A stretch of 64,000 nt of DNA from Synergistaceae bacterium (GCA_018436725.1 JAHDKT010000029.1:62001-126000); one strand, 5' to 3'; positions 49,953 through 59,809 are shown, counted from the stretch's first letter. Numbers and translations are program-made. The notes: generated by a model from the letters alone, not told the origin.

Positions 49953-51941
49953 ATGAGCGAAATCACCCTCGTCATCGACGGAATGGAGTGCAGGGCGTCG
50001 AAAGGAGAGACCATACTCCAGGTCGCCCGAAAGAACGACATATATATCCCTACCCTCTGCTGGATGGAGGGGCTGACTCCCATCGGCTCCTGCAGAATGT
50101 GCGTCGTCGAGGTGGCGGGCAACGCAAAGCTCCTCACCGCGTGCACCACGCCGGCGGAGAACAATATGAAGGTCTCGACGAAGACCGAAAAGCTGGCCAA
50201 GTATCGCCGGCAAATTCTGGAGCTGCTTTTCGCCGGACGGAACCACTTCTGCATGTTCTGTTCGCAGACCGGCGACTGCGAGCTGCAGCGTCTCGCCATA
50301 GAACACGGCATGGATAACGTGCGCTATCCGTTCCTGTACGAGTCGTTCCATAACGACGCTTCGGATCCGAATATCCAGCTCGACCACAACCGCTGCATAC
50401 TCTGCCTTCGTTGCATCAGGGTCTGCGCCGAGAAGGTAGGCGCGCACACGCTCGACCTTGAAAAGCGAGGATGGGGAACCAACATCACCGCCGACCTCGG
50501 CAAACAGCTTGGAGAAAGCGATTCCTGCGTCTCTTGCGGAGCGTGCGCGCAGGTTTGCCCCACAGGCACCATCACGCTGCGGGACTTTGTTTACCGCGGA
50601 CGACGGCACGACTGCGACGATCAGGTGGAGAGCATCTGTCCGCTCTGCTCGCTCGGCTGCAGGATCAAGGCGTATGTCCGGACGGGAAGCATTGTCCGCG
50701 TCGAAGGAATCTCCGGCGACAGTCCGGACGGCGGCCAGCTCTGCCACATGGGGCGCTGGTGGCTCCCGAAATCCACAGAGCGCGAACGCCTCTCCGTCCC
50801 GATGATCCGGTCCGGCTCCACCTTCCGTGAAGCGACGTGGGAAGAGGCTCTCGAACTGGTTGCCGAAAAAATGGCCCCCGCGCTGAAGGCCGACAAGGCT
50901 GGGGCGCTCGTGAGCGAACTCTCTACGGACGAAGAACTCACCGTGATCTCTTCCTTCTTCCGCGATACTCTGGAGATGAAGAATGTCGACGGTTACTACG
51001 GCAATATGCTCCGCGGCTTTGTCCGGGGGCTGAAACCTTTCGCCGACCAGGGAGTCCGTCCGTTCACAGGGGCGCACAACATTCTCAAGAGCGACGCGAT
51101 CGTGGTCGTCGAGGCCAACCCGCAGGAGGAGACTCCTGTCGCGGCGAGCTACATCAGAGTGTCCACGGTCATCGAACGGGCGAAGCTCATCAACGTTTCC
51201 ACAGGCAAAAATCCCTTCGACGGCATTACCGATTCGGACCTCAGGACGACGAAAAAGGAGATGCTCTCGCTTCTTTGCGCTCTGCGCAAAGCGGTGGAAG
51301 GCGAAGAAGAAGGAGCGACCCCGGAAGTGAAGGCCGCTGCGGCCATCCTAAAGAATGCGAAGAAGCCCGTTGTGATCCTGGGCTCGAAGCTGGCGGAGGA
51401 GGATCCCCTGCTTGTGACCGAGGCCGTGAACCTGGCCGTCGCTGCGAAAGCTTTCTTCGACGACGGATTGGGCGTCGTCCCCATGCTTCGGGCAAGCAAC
51501 AGCCTCGGGGCCTTGAACACGATTACAGGGGAGAGCGACTGGCTTACCGACGGACAGCTCGACTTCCTCTACGTGCTCTCGACCGGTATGATCTCGGAGG
51601 ACAAGCGCTCCCTTGAGGCCATGACCCGCGCCCGTTTCGTCGTGGTGCATACTCCGTTCATGATCCATCCTCTGGTGAACATGGCCGATGTTCTTCTTCC
51701 CGCTCCCGCATGGTTCGAACGCAGCGGGCACTACTGCACCATCGAGGGAGAGCGCCGAAGAATGAACCTGGTTACGGCTCCCACCGGCAATGTCAAGGGA
51801 CTCTCGGTAATCATGAAGGAACTCGCCGGGAGGCTTGGCGTCGAGGTGCAAAAGGCTTCCGCAGCTCCTTGCGAGAACGTGTACGAGGCGAAGGCGGCCT
51901 CGAACACGGCCCGAACAGTATTTGTGAAGGAGGTGCGATGA
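49953..51941 (+). CDS. hydA: [NiFe]-hydrogenase NuoG-like iron-sulfur subunit HydA
   Basis: 662 residues from ATG 49953; earlier in-frame codons lie inside hydB. [2Fe-2S] domain (about 1-78), His/Cys cluster HFCMFCSQTGDC, two [4Fe-4S] (CILCLRCIRVC, CVSCGACAQVCP), then a molybdopterin-oxidoreductase-like part with CPLCSLGCRI. It is far longer than HoxU of simple HoxEFUYH enzymes and lacks an H-cluster, so this is not an [FeFe] enzyme. It wires the flavin subunit to the hydrogenase subunits. Four bases overlap the next gene. Confidence 0.92.
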   Translation: MSEITLVIDGMECRASKGETILQVARKNDIYIPTLCWMEGLTPIGSCRMCVVEVAGNAKLLTACTTPAENNMKVSTKTEKLAKYRRQILELLFAGRNHFCMFCSQTGDCELQRLAIEHGMDNVRYPFLYESFHNDASDPNIQLDHNRCILCLRCIRVCAEKVGAHTLDLEKRGWGTNITADLGKQLGESDSCVSCGACAQVCPTGTITLRDFVYRGRRHDCDDQVESICPLCSLGCRIKAYVRTGSIVRVEGISGDSPDGGQLCHMGRWWLPKSTERERLSVPMIRSGSTFREATWEEALELVAEKMAPALKADKAGALVSELSTDEELTVISSFFRDTLEMKNVDGYYGNMLRGFVRGLKPFADQGVRPFTGAHNILKSDAIVVVEANPQEETPVAASYIRVSTVIERAKLINVSTGKNPFDGITDSDLRTTKKEMLSLLCALRKAVEGEEEGATPEVKAAAAILKNAKKPVVILGSKLAEEDPLLVTEAVNLAVAAKAFFDDGLGVVPMLRASNSLGALNTITGESDWLTDGQLDFLYVLSTGMISEDKRSLEAMTRARFVVVHTPFMIHPLVNMADVLLPAPAWFERSGHYCTIEGERRRMNLVTAPTGNVKGLSVIMKELAGRLGVEVQKASAAPCENVYEAKAASNTARTVFVKEVR

Positions 51942-52483
51942 TCATGTCGAAGCCGAAAATCGCGTCGGTCTGGCTTGAAGCCTGCGCGGGCTGCCACATG
52001 TCCTTTCTCGATATAGACGAGCGCATCGTGGACCTTCTGGGCAAGGTGGAACTTACCGCCACGCCCATCACCGACATCAAAGAGTTCCCGCAGGTAGAGG
52101 TCGGCGTCATCGAGGGTGCGCTCGGGAACGAAGAAGAGCTTCACTTGGCGAAAGAACTTCGCGAACGCTGCAAGATTCTCATCGCATGGGGAGACTGCGC
52201 CGTTTTCGGAGGCATCAACTGCATGCGCAACTTTTTGCCCGCCGAGCAGGTGCTCAGGGAAGGGTACGTCGAGACGGTCAGTACGGTGAACCCCGATGGA
52301 GTCATCCCCGGAAAGGATCTCCCGGCCCTTCTTCCGCACGCCATTCCTGTGGACCGGGCGGTGAAGGTGGATGTCTACGTTCCGGGGTGCCCTCCGGACG
52401 CAGACACCATCTATTATGTCTTCAGCGAGATTCTGGAGGGGCGGATTCCCTCCGTCCCCACGGACATCATGCGCTACGATTAG
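51938..52483 (+). CDS. hydS: [NiFe]-hydrogenase small subunit HydS (HoxY-like)
   Basis: 181 residues from ATG 51938 (ATG 51944 possible). It holds the proximal [4Fe-4S] cluster: [22 protein letters not shown] and VPGCPPDAD supply the four Cys. Short, without Tat signal, as in cytoplasmic group 3 enzymes. It accepts electrons from the NiFe site in the large subunit. Confidence 0.93.
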   Translation: MIMSKPKIASVWLEACAGCHMSFLDIDERIVDLLGKVELTATPITDIKEFPQVEVGVIEGALGNEEELHLAKELRERCKILIAWGDCAVFGGINCMRNFLPAEQVLREGYVETVSTVNPDGVIPGKDLPALLPHAIPVDRAVKVDVYVPGCPPDADTIYYVFSEILEGRIPSVPTDIMRYD

Positions 52484-52497
52484 CGGAGGACCGAAGA

Positions 52498-53928
52498 ATG
52501 GAGAACAAGAAGAATACGATAGTGGTCAATCCCATCACCCGCATCGAGGGGCACGGCAAGATAACCGTGGACCTCGCCGACGACGGATCCGTGGACAATG
52601 TTCGTTTCCACGTGACGCAGTACCGGGGGTTCGAAGTTTTTTCAAAGGGACGGGATTTCCGCGAGATGCCCGTCATTACGCCGCGTATCTGCGGAATCTG
52701 TCCGGTGAGCCATCATCTCGCCTCCGCCAAGGCGTGCGACGCCATCCTCGGCGTAACGCTCCCCGCTCCGGCGGCCAAACTGCGGGAGGTCATGCACATG
52801 GGGCAGTTCATCCAGTCCCACGCGCTTTCCTTCTTCCACCTGTCGAGCCCCGATCTGCTTTTCGGGTTCGATGCGGACCCCGCTGTACGCAACGTTGCGG
52901 GGCTGGCGAAGGAGTACCCCGAACTCGCTGTGGCGGGAATCGGAATGAGAAAGTACGGACAGGAGATCATCAAGACGCTCGGAGGGAAGAAAGTCCACCC
53001 CTGGCACAGCATCCCCGGAGGAGTCAATCGGAGCCTTCGTTCCGAAGAGAAGGACGGTATGCTTGCAGGGCTTCCGGGCCACAAGGAGAATCTGAGAAAG
53101 GCGCTCGCGTTGGTCAAGAACTATCTTGCTGAGAACGCACAGCTTGCCGAGCGCTTCGCCACGCTGGAAACGTCCTATCTCGGCCTCGTCAAGGACGGCA
53201 ACCTTGAGTTGTACGACGGCCGCATCCGCCTGAAGAGCCCCAGAGGCCGAATAACCGACGAGTTCGACGACAAGGACTACTGCACCTTTATCGGCGAGCA
53301 TGTGGAGGAGTGGAGCTACCTCAAGTTCCCCTTCTACAGGCCGCTAGGATATCCGCAAGGGTCCTATCGCGTAGGCCCGCTCGGACGCCTTAACGCCTGC
53401 GAGGATATTTCGACTCCTGAAGCCTCCGCCGAACTGGCGGCTTTCAGAAAGACGACCGACGACGGGATCGTGCACTATACGCTCTACTACCATTACGCGC
53501 GTCTTATCGAGATCATGTACGCCATGGAGCGTCTGGAGGAGCTGTTGCTCGACCCGGACGTACTGAAGAGCGATCTGCATATTACCGGCGATGTATCCAA
53601 CCGTGAAGGAGTGGGTGTCGTCGAGGCGCCGCGAGGCACCCTCATCCATCACTACGAGGTGGACGAAAAAGGCGCCGTCGAGCGGGCGAACCTCATCGTC
53701 GCCACGGGGCACAATAACTTCGCCATGAACAGGGGTGTAGAACAGGTGGCGCGGGACTATATCACCGGTTCCGACGTAAAGGAAGGAGCGCTCAACCGGA
53801 TGGAGCACGTCATCCGTTGCTACGATCCTTGCCTCTCCTGCTCGACGCACGCCGTGGGCAAGATGCCGCTGTTGCTCGAAATCCGGGATTCCGAAGGCGA
53901 GATCGTGAGGACGGTCACGAAAGAGTGA
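52498..53928 (+). CDS. hydL: [NiFe]-hydrogenase large subunit HydL (HoxH-like)
   Basis: 476 residues from ATG 52498. Both nickel-binding pairs are intact: [11 protein letters not shown] near the N-terminus and [10 protein letters not shown] near the C-terminus. About 20 residues follow the last His and would be cut off after nickel insertion by the protease encoded next. It carries the H2-activating site. It fits group 3 cytoplasmic bidirectional enzymes; all ligands are Cys, none is UGA. Confidence 0.95.
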   Translation: MENKKNTIVVNPITRIEGHGKITVDLADDGSVDNVRFHVTQYRGFEVFSKGRDFREMPVITPRICGICPVSHHLASAKACDAILGVTLPAPAAKLREVMHMGQFIQSHALSFFHLSSPDLLFGFDADPAVRNVAGLAKEYPELAVAGIGMRKYGQEIIKTLGGKKVHPWHSIPGGVNRSLRSEEKDGMLAGLPGHKENLRKALALVKNYLAENAQLAERFATLETSYLGLVKDGNLELYDGRIRLKSPRGRITDEFDDKDYCTFIGEHVEEWSYLKFPFYRPLGYPQGSYRVGPLGRLNACEDISTPEASAELAAFRKTTDDGIVHYTLYYHYARLIEIMYAMERLEELLLDPDVLKSDLHITGDVSNREGVGVVEAPRGTLIHHYEVDEKGAVERANLIVATGHNNFAMNRGVEQVARDYITGSDVKEGALNRMEHVIRCYDPCLSCSTHAVGKMPLLLEIRDSEGEIVRTVTKE

Positions 53929-54410
53929 GAATTTTCGTCTGCGGGTACGGCAATCCATTTCGTACCGACGACGGAGCGGGGCATCATCTTGCCCCGCTCC
54001 TTGCCGCTTTTCTCGGGGGGCGCGGCGAGGAAGTCGAACTGCGGCTCGAACACCAGCTCCTTCCCGAAATGGCCGAAGAGTTCGAAGCGTTCGATCTGCT
54101 GGTCTTCGCCGATGCGCGCGTTCCGGGTACGGCTCCGGAAAAAGGCTATACGATCGAGGAGATCGATCCCGACCCGGCGCTTGAAGGTTTGAACATTCAT
54201 TCAGTGGGACCGGAGTGGATCCTCGCCCTTGCCTCTCAGATCGCTTCCAGAGTTCCTCCCGCGCTGCTCGTGAGCGTCGAGGGCGAATCGTTCGACTTCG
54301 CCGAAACTCCGACACCAGGGTGCGCCGCTCGTATCGAAGCCGCCGCCGGGGCTTTCGAGGAATGGTTCGGGAAAAGGGTAAAAGTATTTGAGAGAAAAGG
54401 CTCGTCGTAG
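53925..54410 (+). CDS. Hydrogenase maturation protease (HoxW/HyaD family)
   Basis: 161 residues from GTG 53925, overlapping the hydL stop (GTGA). GYGNPFRTDDGAGHHL holds the first acidic nickel-sensing residue; an Asp in VFADARVPG and a His in NIHSVGPEW follow. It removes the C-terminal peptide of the large subunit as the last step of NiFe site assembly. hypA-F genes are not in the window. Confidence 0.9.
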   Translation: MRIFVCGYGNPFRTDDGAGHHLAPLLAAFLGGRGEEVELRLEHQLLPEMAEEFEAFDLLVFADARVPGTAPEKGYTIEEIDPDPALEGLNIHSVGPEWILALASQIASRVPPALLVSVEGESFDFAETPTPGCAARIEAAAGAFEEWFGKRVKVFERKGSS

Positions 54411-54475
54411 TAAAATGATTCGGGAAACGTAAGGAGACCGTTCTGTGGAACAAAAAAATCAGGAGGTGGTTGGTT

Positions 54476-55795
54476 TTGAAACGGAACTGGATGATTGCTC
54501 TCGTTGTGCTTGTTGTAGTCGCCGGCTATTACATGATGCAGCCGCAGCCGACGCCGCAGCCCCCGAAGGAAGAACCGGTGAAGGAAGCTCCCTCTCCGAC
54601 GCCCGAGACGCCCAAGGCTGAGGAACCCAAGGCTGAGGAACCAAAATCCGAAGAACCGAAGGCTGAAGCGCCTAAGGCGGAGGAGCCGAAGCCTGAAGAG
54701 CCGAAAGCTTCCGGCGATACCGTAAAAATCGGCTATCTGGCAGCCCTTACCGGCGACTGGGCGGCCTACGGTCAGACCGAAGAGAAGGCCGCGCGTCTCG
54801 CCGTCGACGAGATCAACGCCAAGGGCGGCGTTCTCGGCAAGAAGATGGAACTCGTCGTCTACGACTTCCGCACCCGCGCCGAAGATGCTGTGAACGCCGT
54901 CCGCCGCATGATCGAGGAGGACAAGGTCGTCGCCATCGTCGGAGCCAACGGCAGCGGAATCAACATCGCCACCGCGCCCATCGTGAACCGTTTAGGCGTT
55001 TCCCAGATCGGTACAGTGTCCACCAACCCTCTCGTCACCGTCGATGAAAAGGGCGAAGTTCGTCCGTTCTCCTTCCGCATCTGCTTCACCGACCCGTACC
55101 AAGGCAAGCTGATCGCCTTCTTTGCAGCGAAAGAGCTTAAGAAGATGAAAGCCGCCATTCTGTATGACGTAGGAAACGACTACTCGCAGGGGCTTCGAGA
55201 GTTCTTCATGAAGAGTTATGCCGAATACGAAGGCGAAGTCGTGGCCGATCTCGGGTTCCGCGGCGGCGCCGATGTCGACTTCAGAGCCCAGCTCACGGAG
55301 ATCCGCGACAAGGGGGCCGACGTCCTTGTCCTTCCCAACATGGGCAAAGAGATGGCGCTTATCATGAAGCAGGCTCGCGAGCTTGGCATGAACGAAATCG
55401 TCTTCGTCGGAGGCGACGGATACGGCGAGTTCATGTGGGAGATCGCGGGAGACGCGATGGAAGGTTCGTACTGGATCAACCACGTTGCACCGGAAGATCC
55501 CGCGATGCAGCCCTTCTTCGCCGCCTACAAGGAGAAGTGGGACGACGAGTGCAAGGAGTTCGTCAACGGCGTGCTTGGATACGACTCCATCCACTGGGTC
55601 GCCGACGCGATCGCCCGCGCCGGACAGGCGGATCCGAAGCTCATCCGCGACGCTCTCGAAGCCACCAAGGAGCTGAAGCTGCACCATGCGACGATTACCA
55701 TGGATCCGAAGACGCACAACCCCGTCGACAAGGACGGCGTCGTGCTTATCGCCAAGGACGGCAAGGGACAGTTCTTCACGAAGATCAAACCGTAA
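54476..55795 (+). CDS. Branched-chain amino acid ABC transporter binding protein with membrane anchor and Pro/Glu/Lys stalk
   Basis: 439 residues from TTG 54476, about 8 bases after AGGAGGTGG; TTG 54470 is too close. One hydrophobic helix (about 5-20) has no lipobox Cys and no clear cleavage site, so an uncleaved anchor is likely. A stalk (about 24-78) built of PKAEE-like units follows. Then comes a LivJ-type periplasmic binding domain (about 80-435: VKIGYLAALTGDWAAYGQ, AIVGANGSGINIA). It delivers branched-chain or related amino acids to LivHMGF. Confidence 0.9.
   Translation: MKRNWMIALVVLVVVAGYYMMQPQPTPQPPKEEPVKEAPSPTPETPKAEEPKAEEPKSEEPKAEAPKAEEPKPEEPKASGDTVKIGYLAALTGDWAAYGQTEEKAARLAVDEINAKGGVLGKKMELVVYDFRTRAEDAVNAVRRMIEEDKVVAIVGANGSGINIATAPIVNRLGVSQIGTVSTNPLVTVDEKGEVRPFSFRICFTDPYQGKLIAFFAAKELKKMKAAILYDVGNDYSQGLREFFMKSYAEYEGEVVADLGFRGGADVDFRAQLTEIRDKGADVLVLPNMGKEMALIMKQARELGMNEIVFVGGDGYGEFMWEIAGDAMEGSYWINHVAPEDPAMQPFFAAYKEKWDDECKEFVNGVLGYDSIHWVADAIARAGQADPKLIRDALEATKELKLHHATITMDPKTHNPVDKDGVVLIAKDGKGQFFTKIKP
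54611..54709 (+). repeat. 15-bp tandem repeat coding the Pro/Glu/Lys stalk
   Basis: Six 15-base units plus a partial one (9 bases), each coding a PKAEE-like pentapeptide. The first two units are identical, later ones diverge, mostly at third positions. Length change by slippage is likely between strains. Confidence 0.85.
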
Positions 55796-55859
55796 TACTC
55801 CGGACGTTTAAAAAATACAATATACCGGGAAAATACAAAGTGTGATATAGTTATTCGGC

Positions 55860-55892
55860 GACGAGGGTGGGCGGCAGGCGTCCGCCCTCGTC
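55860..55892 (+). promoter_or_regulatory. Stem-loop between the binding-protein gene and livH
   Basis: GACGAGGG...GGCGG pairs with CCGCCCTCGTC with a small bulge and no T tract. It probably stabilises the 3' end of the binding-protein mRNA and lowers permease expression. Confidence 0.55.
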
Positions 55893-55917
55893 AATACGTG
55901 AAAGGGGTGATCTATAT

Positions 55918-56799
55918 TTGGCAACGCTGATACAGCAGATCATCAACGGCCTCTCGCTGGGGTCGGTGTACGCTCTTATCGCCGTGGGATACTCTTTGGT
56001 TTACTCCATTCTTCTGTTTTCCAATTTCGCCCACGGGGGCTTTCTCGTCATCGGCGGCTATATCTGCTATGCGGCGCTTCGCACTCTCGACATGGGAATA
56101 TGGATGGCCGGAGCGATTTCCCTCTTCGGAGCGGGGGTGGCGGCTATTCTCACCGAGCGTCTTGCGTACCGCCCCATCCGCGAGCGCACCAACGTAACGC
56201 TCTATCTTCTCATCGCGTCGATGGGGATGAGCATCGTCATCGAAAACATCTTCGTCATCGTGGCCGGAGGACGTTTCCGCGCCCTTCCTCCCGTCATTCC
56301 CACGAGCCCTGTGAACTTCTTCGGACTCGCCACAACAAGCGCCTTCGATCTTCTCTCCCTCGTCTCGGCGGTCGTCTTCCTCGGAGCGTTGCAGCTTTTC
56401 CTCTCGAAGACCAGGTGGGGGCTCGCCATCCGCGCGGCAGCCTATGATCTCCGTACCGCCGGCCTTATGGGCGTCAACGTCAATCGCCTGATCTCCATCG
56501 TCTTTTTTGTGGCGGGGGCGCTCGCAGCGGTGGGAGGCATCTTTCTCTCCGTGCGCTACACGCTCTACCCTCAGCTCGGCGTCATCACGATCAAGGCCTT
56601 CGTGGCGGCCGTTATCGGCGGCCTCGGATCCCTTCCGGGAGCTGTAGTGGGCAGTCTGATTCTCGGACTTGCGGAGATGCTCACAGCGGGATTCATTTCC
56701 AGTCAGATGCGCGACCTCGTCGTCTTTTCCCTGCTGGTCGTCACGCTGCTTGTCAAGCCTACGGGTTTGTTCGGCAAGAGCGTCAGCGAGAAAGTGTAG
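55918..56799 (+). CDS. livH: Branched-chain amino acid ABC transporter permease LivH
   Basis: 293 residues from TTG 55918 (AAAGGGG upstream). About eight membrane helices; NGLSLGSVYALIAVGYSLVY and the EAA-like GGLGSLPGAVVGSLILGLAE near the C-terminus are typical. Forms the channel with LivM. Confidence 0.93.
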   Translation: MATLIQQIINGLSLGSVYALIAVGYSLVYSILLFSNFAHGGFLVIGGYICYAALRTLDMGIWMAGAISLFGAGVAAILTERLAYRPIRERTNVTLYLLIASMGMSIVIENIFVIVAGGRFRALPPVIPTSPVNFFGLATTSAFDLLSLVSAVVFLGALQLFLSKTRWGLAIRAAAYDLRTAGLMGVNVNRLISIVFFVAGALAAVGGIFLSVRYTLYPQLGVITIKAFVAAVIGGLGSLPGAVVGSLILGLAEMLTAGFISSQMRDLVVFSLLVVTLLVKPTGLFGKSVSEKV

Positions 56800-56812
56800 G
56801 TGAGCGGAAACC

Positions 56813-57667
56813 ATGTCAGGATACGCTGAAGGTATTATCATTCTTTTGTGCATCAACGCGATCGCGGCCATGGGGGTTTCCCTGCTCACCGGCTTCACCG
56901 GCATCTTCTCGCTGGGGCATGCGGCATATATGGCGCTCGGCGCGTACACCGCTGCAATTCTCACGGTGCAGCACAGCGTTCACTTCTTCCCGGCGATCCT
57001 GTTGGGTGGGGCCGTAGCCGTCGCAGTTGCCTTTTTCATAGGAGTGCCGACCCTGAAACTTATGGGCGACTACTACGCCATCGCCTCCATCGGTCTCGGG
57101 GAGGCCATCAGGCTCATTCTGGAGAACTGGCAGTCGGTAACGAGGGGAGCGCGAGGCTATCCGGGAATCGACCCTTATACGACATTCCCCATCGCTCTCG
57201 GTTTCTTCATCATTCTGGCCATACTCATGTTCAACCTGATCAACAGCCGTTTCGGAAGGGCTTGCAAAGCCTGCCGCGACGACTACATCGCCTCTTCGTT
57301 GCTCGGTTTCAACACTGCCCGCATCAGGGTCGCAAGCCTCATGATTTCGGCGTTTTATTGCGGAGTGGCGGGCGCGCTTCTCGGCGGCTTCCTCTCCTTC
57401 ATCCAGCCCGTAATGTTCGACATGCTCAAGTCTACCGAGCTGACGGCGGTCGTCGTCTTCGGCGGCCTGGGGTCGATGAGCGGGTGTATTCTGGGAACTG
57501 CGGTCATCACGCTGGTCACGGAACTCTTCCGTCCGATCTCCCAGTACAGAATGCTTATTTACGGGGCTGTCCTCGTGATCATCATGGTCCTTCGCCCGGA
57601 GGGCATCATGGGCAACCGTGAGCTTCTCTCCTGGATCAAGGATCCCTTCAGGAGGCGGGCGGGATGA
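56813..57667 (+). CDS. livM: Branched-chain amino acid ABC transporter permease LivM
   Basis: 284 residues. Membrane helices with LTGFTGIFSLGHAAYMALGAY near the N-terminus and FGGLGSMSGCILGTAVITLV as the ATPase-contact loop. It overlaps livG by four bases (ATGA). Confidence 0.93.
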   Translation: MSGYAEGIIILLCINAIAAMGVSLLTGFTGIFSLGHAAYMALGAYTAAILTVQHSVHFFPAILLGGAVAVAVAFFIGVPTLKLMGDYYAIASIGLGEAIRLILENWQSVTRGARGYPGIDPYTTFPIALGFFIILAILMFNLINSRFGRACKACRDDYIASSLLGFNTARIRVASLMISAFYCGVAGALLGGFLSFIQPVMFDMLKSTELTAVVVFGGLGSMSGCILGTAVITLVTELFRPISQYRMLIYGAVLVIIMVLRPEGIMGNRELLSWIKDPFRRRAG

Positions 57668-58437
57668 ACGCGGTCTTCGAACTTTCCGGTGTGACGAAGA
57701 ACTTCGGCGGCGTACGGGCGGTCAGCGACATGTCCTTTTCCATTCCGGAGGGGCAGCTTGCCGGGCTCATGGGTCCCAACGGCGCGGGAAAGACAACGAT
57801 TTTTAACCTGGTGACGGGCGTCTACGACCCGGACGAGGGCTCGATCCTTTTCCGTGGTGAAAATCTTGTACCTCTGAAGACGTACTCCATCGTTCACAGG
57901 GGTATCGCCAGGACCTTCCAGAACCTCCGCCTCTTTCAGCGCTCCTCGGTCCTCGAAAATGTCATGACGGCCGCGCAGCAGCATGTGCCGTACTCGTTCA
58001 TCGAGGGAATGACGCATTTGGGCCGCTGGCGCGCCAAAGAAAGAGACATCAGGAAGAAGAGCATGGAGCTGCTCGACCGCGTAGGGCTTGCCGACAGGGC
58101 GAATCAGGCTGCGGGAACCCTTCCGTACGGACACCAGCGGCGACTGGAGATCGCCCGTGCGCTCGCGCTCGATCCGAAACTGCTTCTTTTGGACGAACCC
58201 GCAGCGGGAATGAACGCGGAGGAAGTCGTCTCGCTCAACACGCTCATTCAGGCGATTCACAGGGACTTTAAGCTGACGATCCTCGTCATAGAACATCATA
58301 TGGATCTCATCATGGAGATATGCCCCCATATCGTCTGCATGAACTTCGGGGCTAAAATAGCAGAAGGAACGCCCGAGGAGATACAGAACCATCCGGAAGT
58401 CCTCAAAGCGTATCTCGGAGAGGAGGAAGAGGAATGA
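57664..58437 (+). CDS. livG: Branched-chain amino acid ABC transporter ATPase LivG
   Basis: 257 residues. Walker A GPNGAGKTT, signature-like LPYGHQRRLEIARAL, Walker B LLLLDEPAAGMN, His switch in VIEHHMD. Overlaps livF by four bases. Confidence 0.95.
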   Translation: MNAVFELSGVTKNFGGVRAVSDMSFSIPEGQLAGLMGPNGAGKTTIFNLVTGVYDPDEGSILFRGENLVPLKTYSIVHRGIARTFQNLRLFQRSSVLENVMTAAQQHVPYSFIEGMTHLGRWRAKERDIRKKSMELLDRVGLADRANQAAGTLPYGHQRRLEIARALALDPKLLLLDEPAAGMNAEEVVSLNTLIQAIHRDFKLTILVIEHHMDLIMEICPHIVCMNFGAKIAEGTPEEIQNHPEVLKAYLGEEEEE

Positions 58438-59204
58438 GCGAAGCGATGATGAACGAGAAAAAAGCCCTCCTCGAAGTCCATGACCTCCACGTGAGCTACG
58501 GCGCGATCAAGGCTCTCTCCGGAGTCTCCCTCAAGGTCTACGAAGGGGAGATCGTCAGCGTTATCGGCTCCAACGGCGCCGGAAAATCAACCCTTATGAA
58601 CGCCATCATGGGTATGGTGAGGCGGGAAAAGGGCGAAGTCCGCCTTTCAGACGCCGTGCTCGATTCGAAAAGTTTCAGGGTCGTGCAGCAGGGAATCTCT
58701 CTCAGTCCGGAGGGGCGCAAGGTTTTCGCCCCCCTCACGGTGCTCGAGAATCTTCGGATGGGAGCGTTTCCTCGCGGGAACGACGGAAAGATCGGCGAAG
58801 ATCTCGAATGGGTGTTCTCCCTCTTCCCCCGGCTGAAAGAGCGTATCGCGCAGTACGCGGGGACGCTTTCCGGGGGAGAGCAACAGATGCTCGCCATCGG
58901 CAGAGCCCTCATGTCCCGCCCGAAGGTGCTGCTCCTCGACGAGCCGTCGCTTGGACTTGCTCCGATCATCATAAAGGACATCTTCAAGGAACTTCGCCGG
59001 ATCAACAATGATGGAGTTACTATACTCCTCGTCGAGCAGAACGCCCGTCAAGCGCTGCTCCTTTCCCATCGCGGGTATGTGATACAGACCGGTCGCCTGG
59101 TGAATGAAGGGCCTTCGGAGGAACTTCTCGCAAACGCGGATATCAAAGCGGCGTATCTCGGCGGAGGTCACTCCAAAGGAAAGACGACGCGGGCGCTCGC
59201 CTGA
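58434..59204 (+). CDS. livF: Branched-chain amino acid ABC transporter ATPase LivF
   Basis: 256 residues. Walker A GSNGAGKST, signature LSGGEQQMLAIGRAL, Walker B LLLDEPSLGLAP. Last gene of the liv operon, followed by a strong terminator. Confidence 0.95.
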   Translation: MSEAMMNEKKALLEVHDLHVSYGAIKALSGVSLKVYEGEIVSVIGSNGAGKSTLMNAIMGMVRREKGEVRLSDAVLDSKSFRVVQQGISLSPEGRKVFAPLTVLENLRMGAFPRGNDGKIGEDLEWVFSLFPRLKERIAQYAGTLSGGEQQMLAIGRALMSRPKVLLLDEPSLGLAPIIIKDIFKELRRINNDGVTILLVEQNARQALLLSHRGYVIQTGRLVNEGPSEELLANADIKAAYLGGGHSKGKTTRALA

Positions 59205-59231
59205 GCTGCGCACTGGCGCACCCGAGAAAAA

Positions 59232-59264
59232 AGTCCGACCCCCGAAAGGGTCGGGCTTTTTTTT
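59232..59264 (+). terminator. Terminator of the liv operon
   Basis: CCGACCC (59235-59241) with GGGTCGG (59248-59254), extended by three outer pairs including one wobble (59232-59234 with 59255-59257). The T-rich run reaches 59264. Confidence 0.9.
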
Positions 59265-59274
59265 CTCTATAAAC

Positions 59275-59303
59275 TTGACAAAAATGGTAGGATATAGTAT
59301 CGT
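59275..59303 (+). promoter_or_regulatory. iscR promoter with IscR-like upstream sequence
   Basis: TTGACA (59275-59280), a 17-base spacer and TATCGT (59298-59303). The spacer ATGGTAGGATAT region resembles Rrf2/IscR promoter sites, suggesting autoregulation. Confidence 0.6.
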
Positions 59304-59326
59304 GTGCTCAGTTCAGAGCAAGGGAA

Positions 59327-59794
59327 GTGGTTGCAATAAAACTTTCGACAAAAACGCGTTACGGTCTTCGCGCCTTGCTCTATATGGCCGAAAGGTACGA
59401 CGGAAAACAGACTGTTCCCGTCGGAGAGATCGCCAAGGAGCAAGGGGTTTCGGAAAAGTATCTCGAACAACTTTTTTTGAAGCTCAGACGCAGCAAACTC
59501 ATACAAAGCGTGCGAGGGGCCCAGGGAGGATACATGCTCGACAGGCCGCCGGAAGAGATAGCGGTCGCTTCGGTAGTGGAATCCCTTGAAGGTGATATCA
59601 CGTTCGCCGACTGCCTCTCCCCCGGCGGATGCAGGAATAAAGGCTCCTGTCCGACGCATGAACTCTGGAGTCGGCTCAAAGGAAGTATCGATGAAATTCT
59701 CGAGGATACCACGCTCGCGGATCTTTTAAAGAAAAATACGGCAACGGAATCCGCCGGAGACGAGTCCGGCAACGGATGCTGTTCCAGCAGATAG
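59327..59794 (+). CDS. iscR: Rrf2 family iron-sulfur sensing regulator IscR
   Basis: 155 residues. Winged helix with KLSTKTRYGLRALLYMA and GVSEKYLEQLFLKLR; the three [2Fe-2S] Cys in DCLSPGGCRNKGSCPTHELW. Holo-IscR represses the isc operon when Fe-S is plentiful. The GTG at 59327 is nearly adjacent to AAGGGA; no better start codon exists, so translation may be weak. The C-terminus has extra Cys (NGCCSS). Confidence 0.93.
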   Translation: MVAIKLSTKTRYGLRALLYMAERYDGKQTVPVGEIAKEQGVSEKYLEQLFLKLRRSKLIQSVRGAQGGYMLDRPPEEIAVASVVESLEGDITFADCLSPGGCRNKGSCPTHELWSRLKGSIDEILEDTTLADLLKKNTATESAGDESGNGCCSSR

Positions 59795-59809
59795 AAGGGG
59801 GAAAACACT

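Noticed and set aside
49953..51941. [FeFe]-hydrogenase HydA
   Set aside because: No H-cluster motifs; the NuoG-like part is followed by NiFe small and large subunits.
54611..54709. CRISPR-like or mobile repeat
   Set aside because: 15-base units in frame without spacers, coding a simple stalk.
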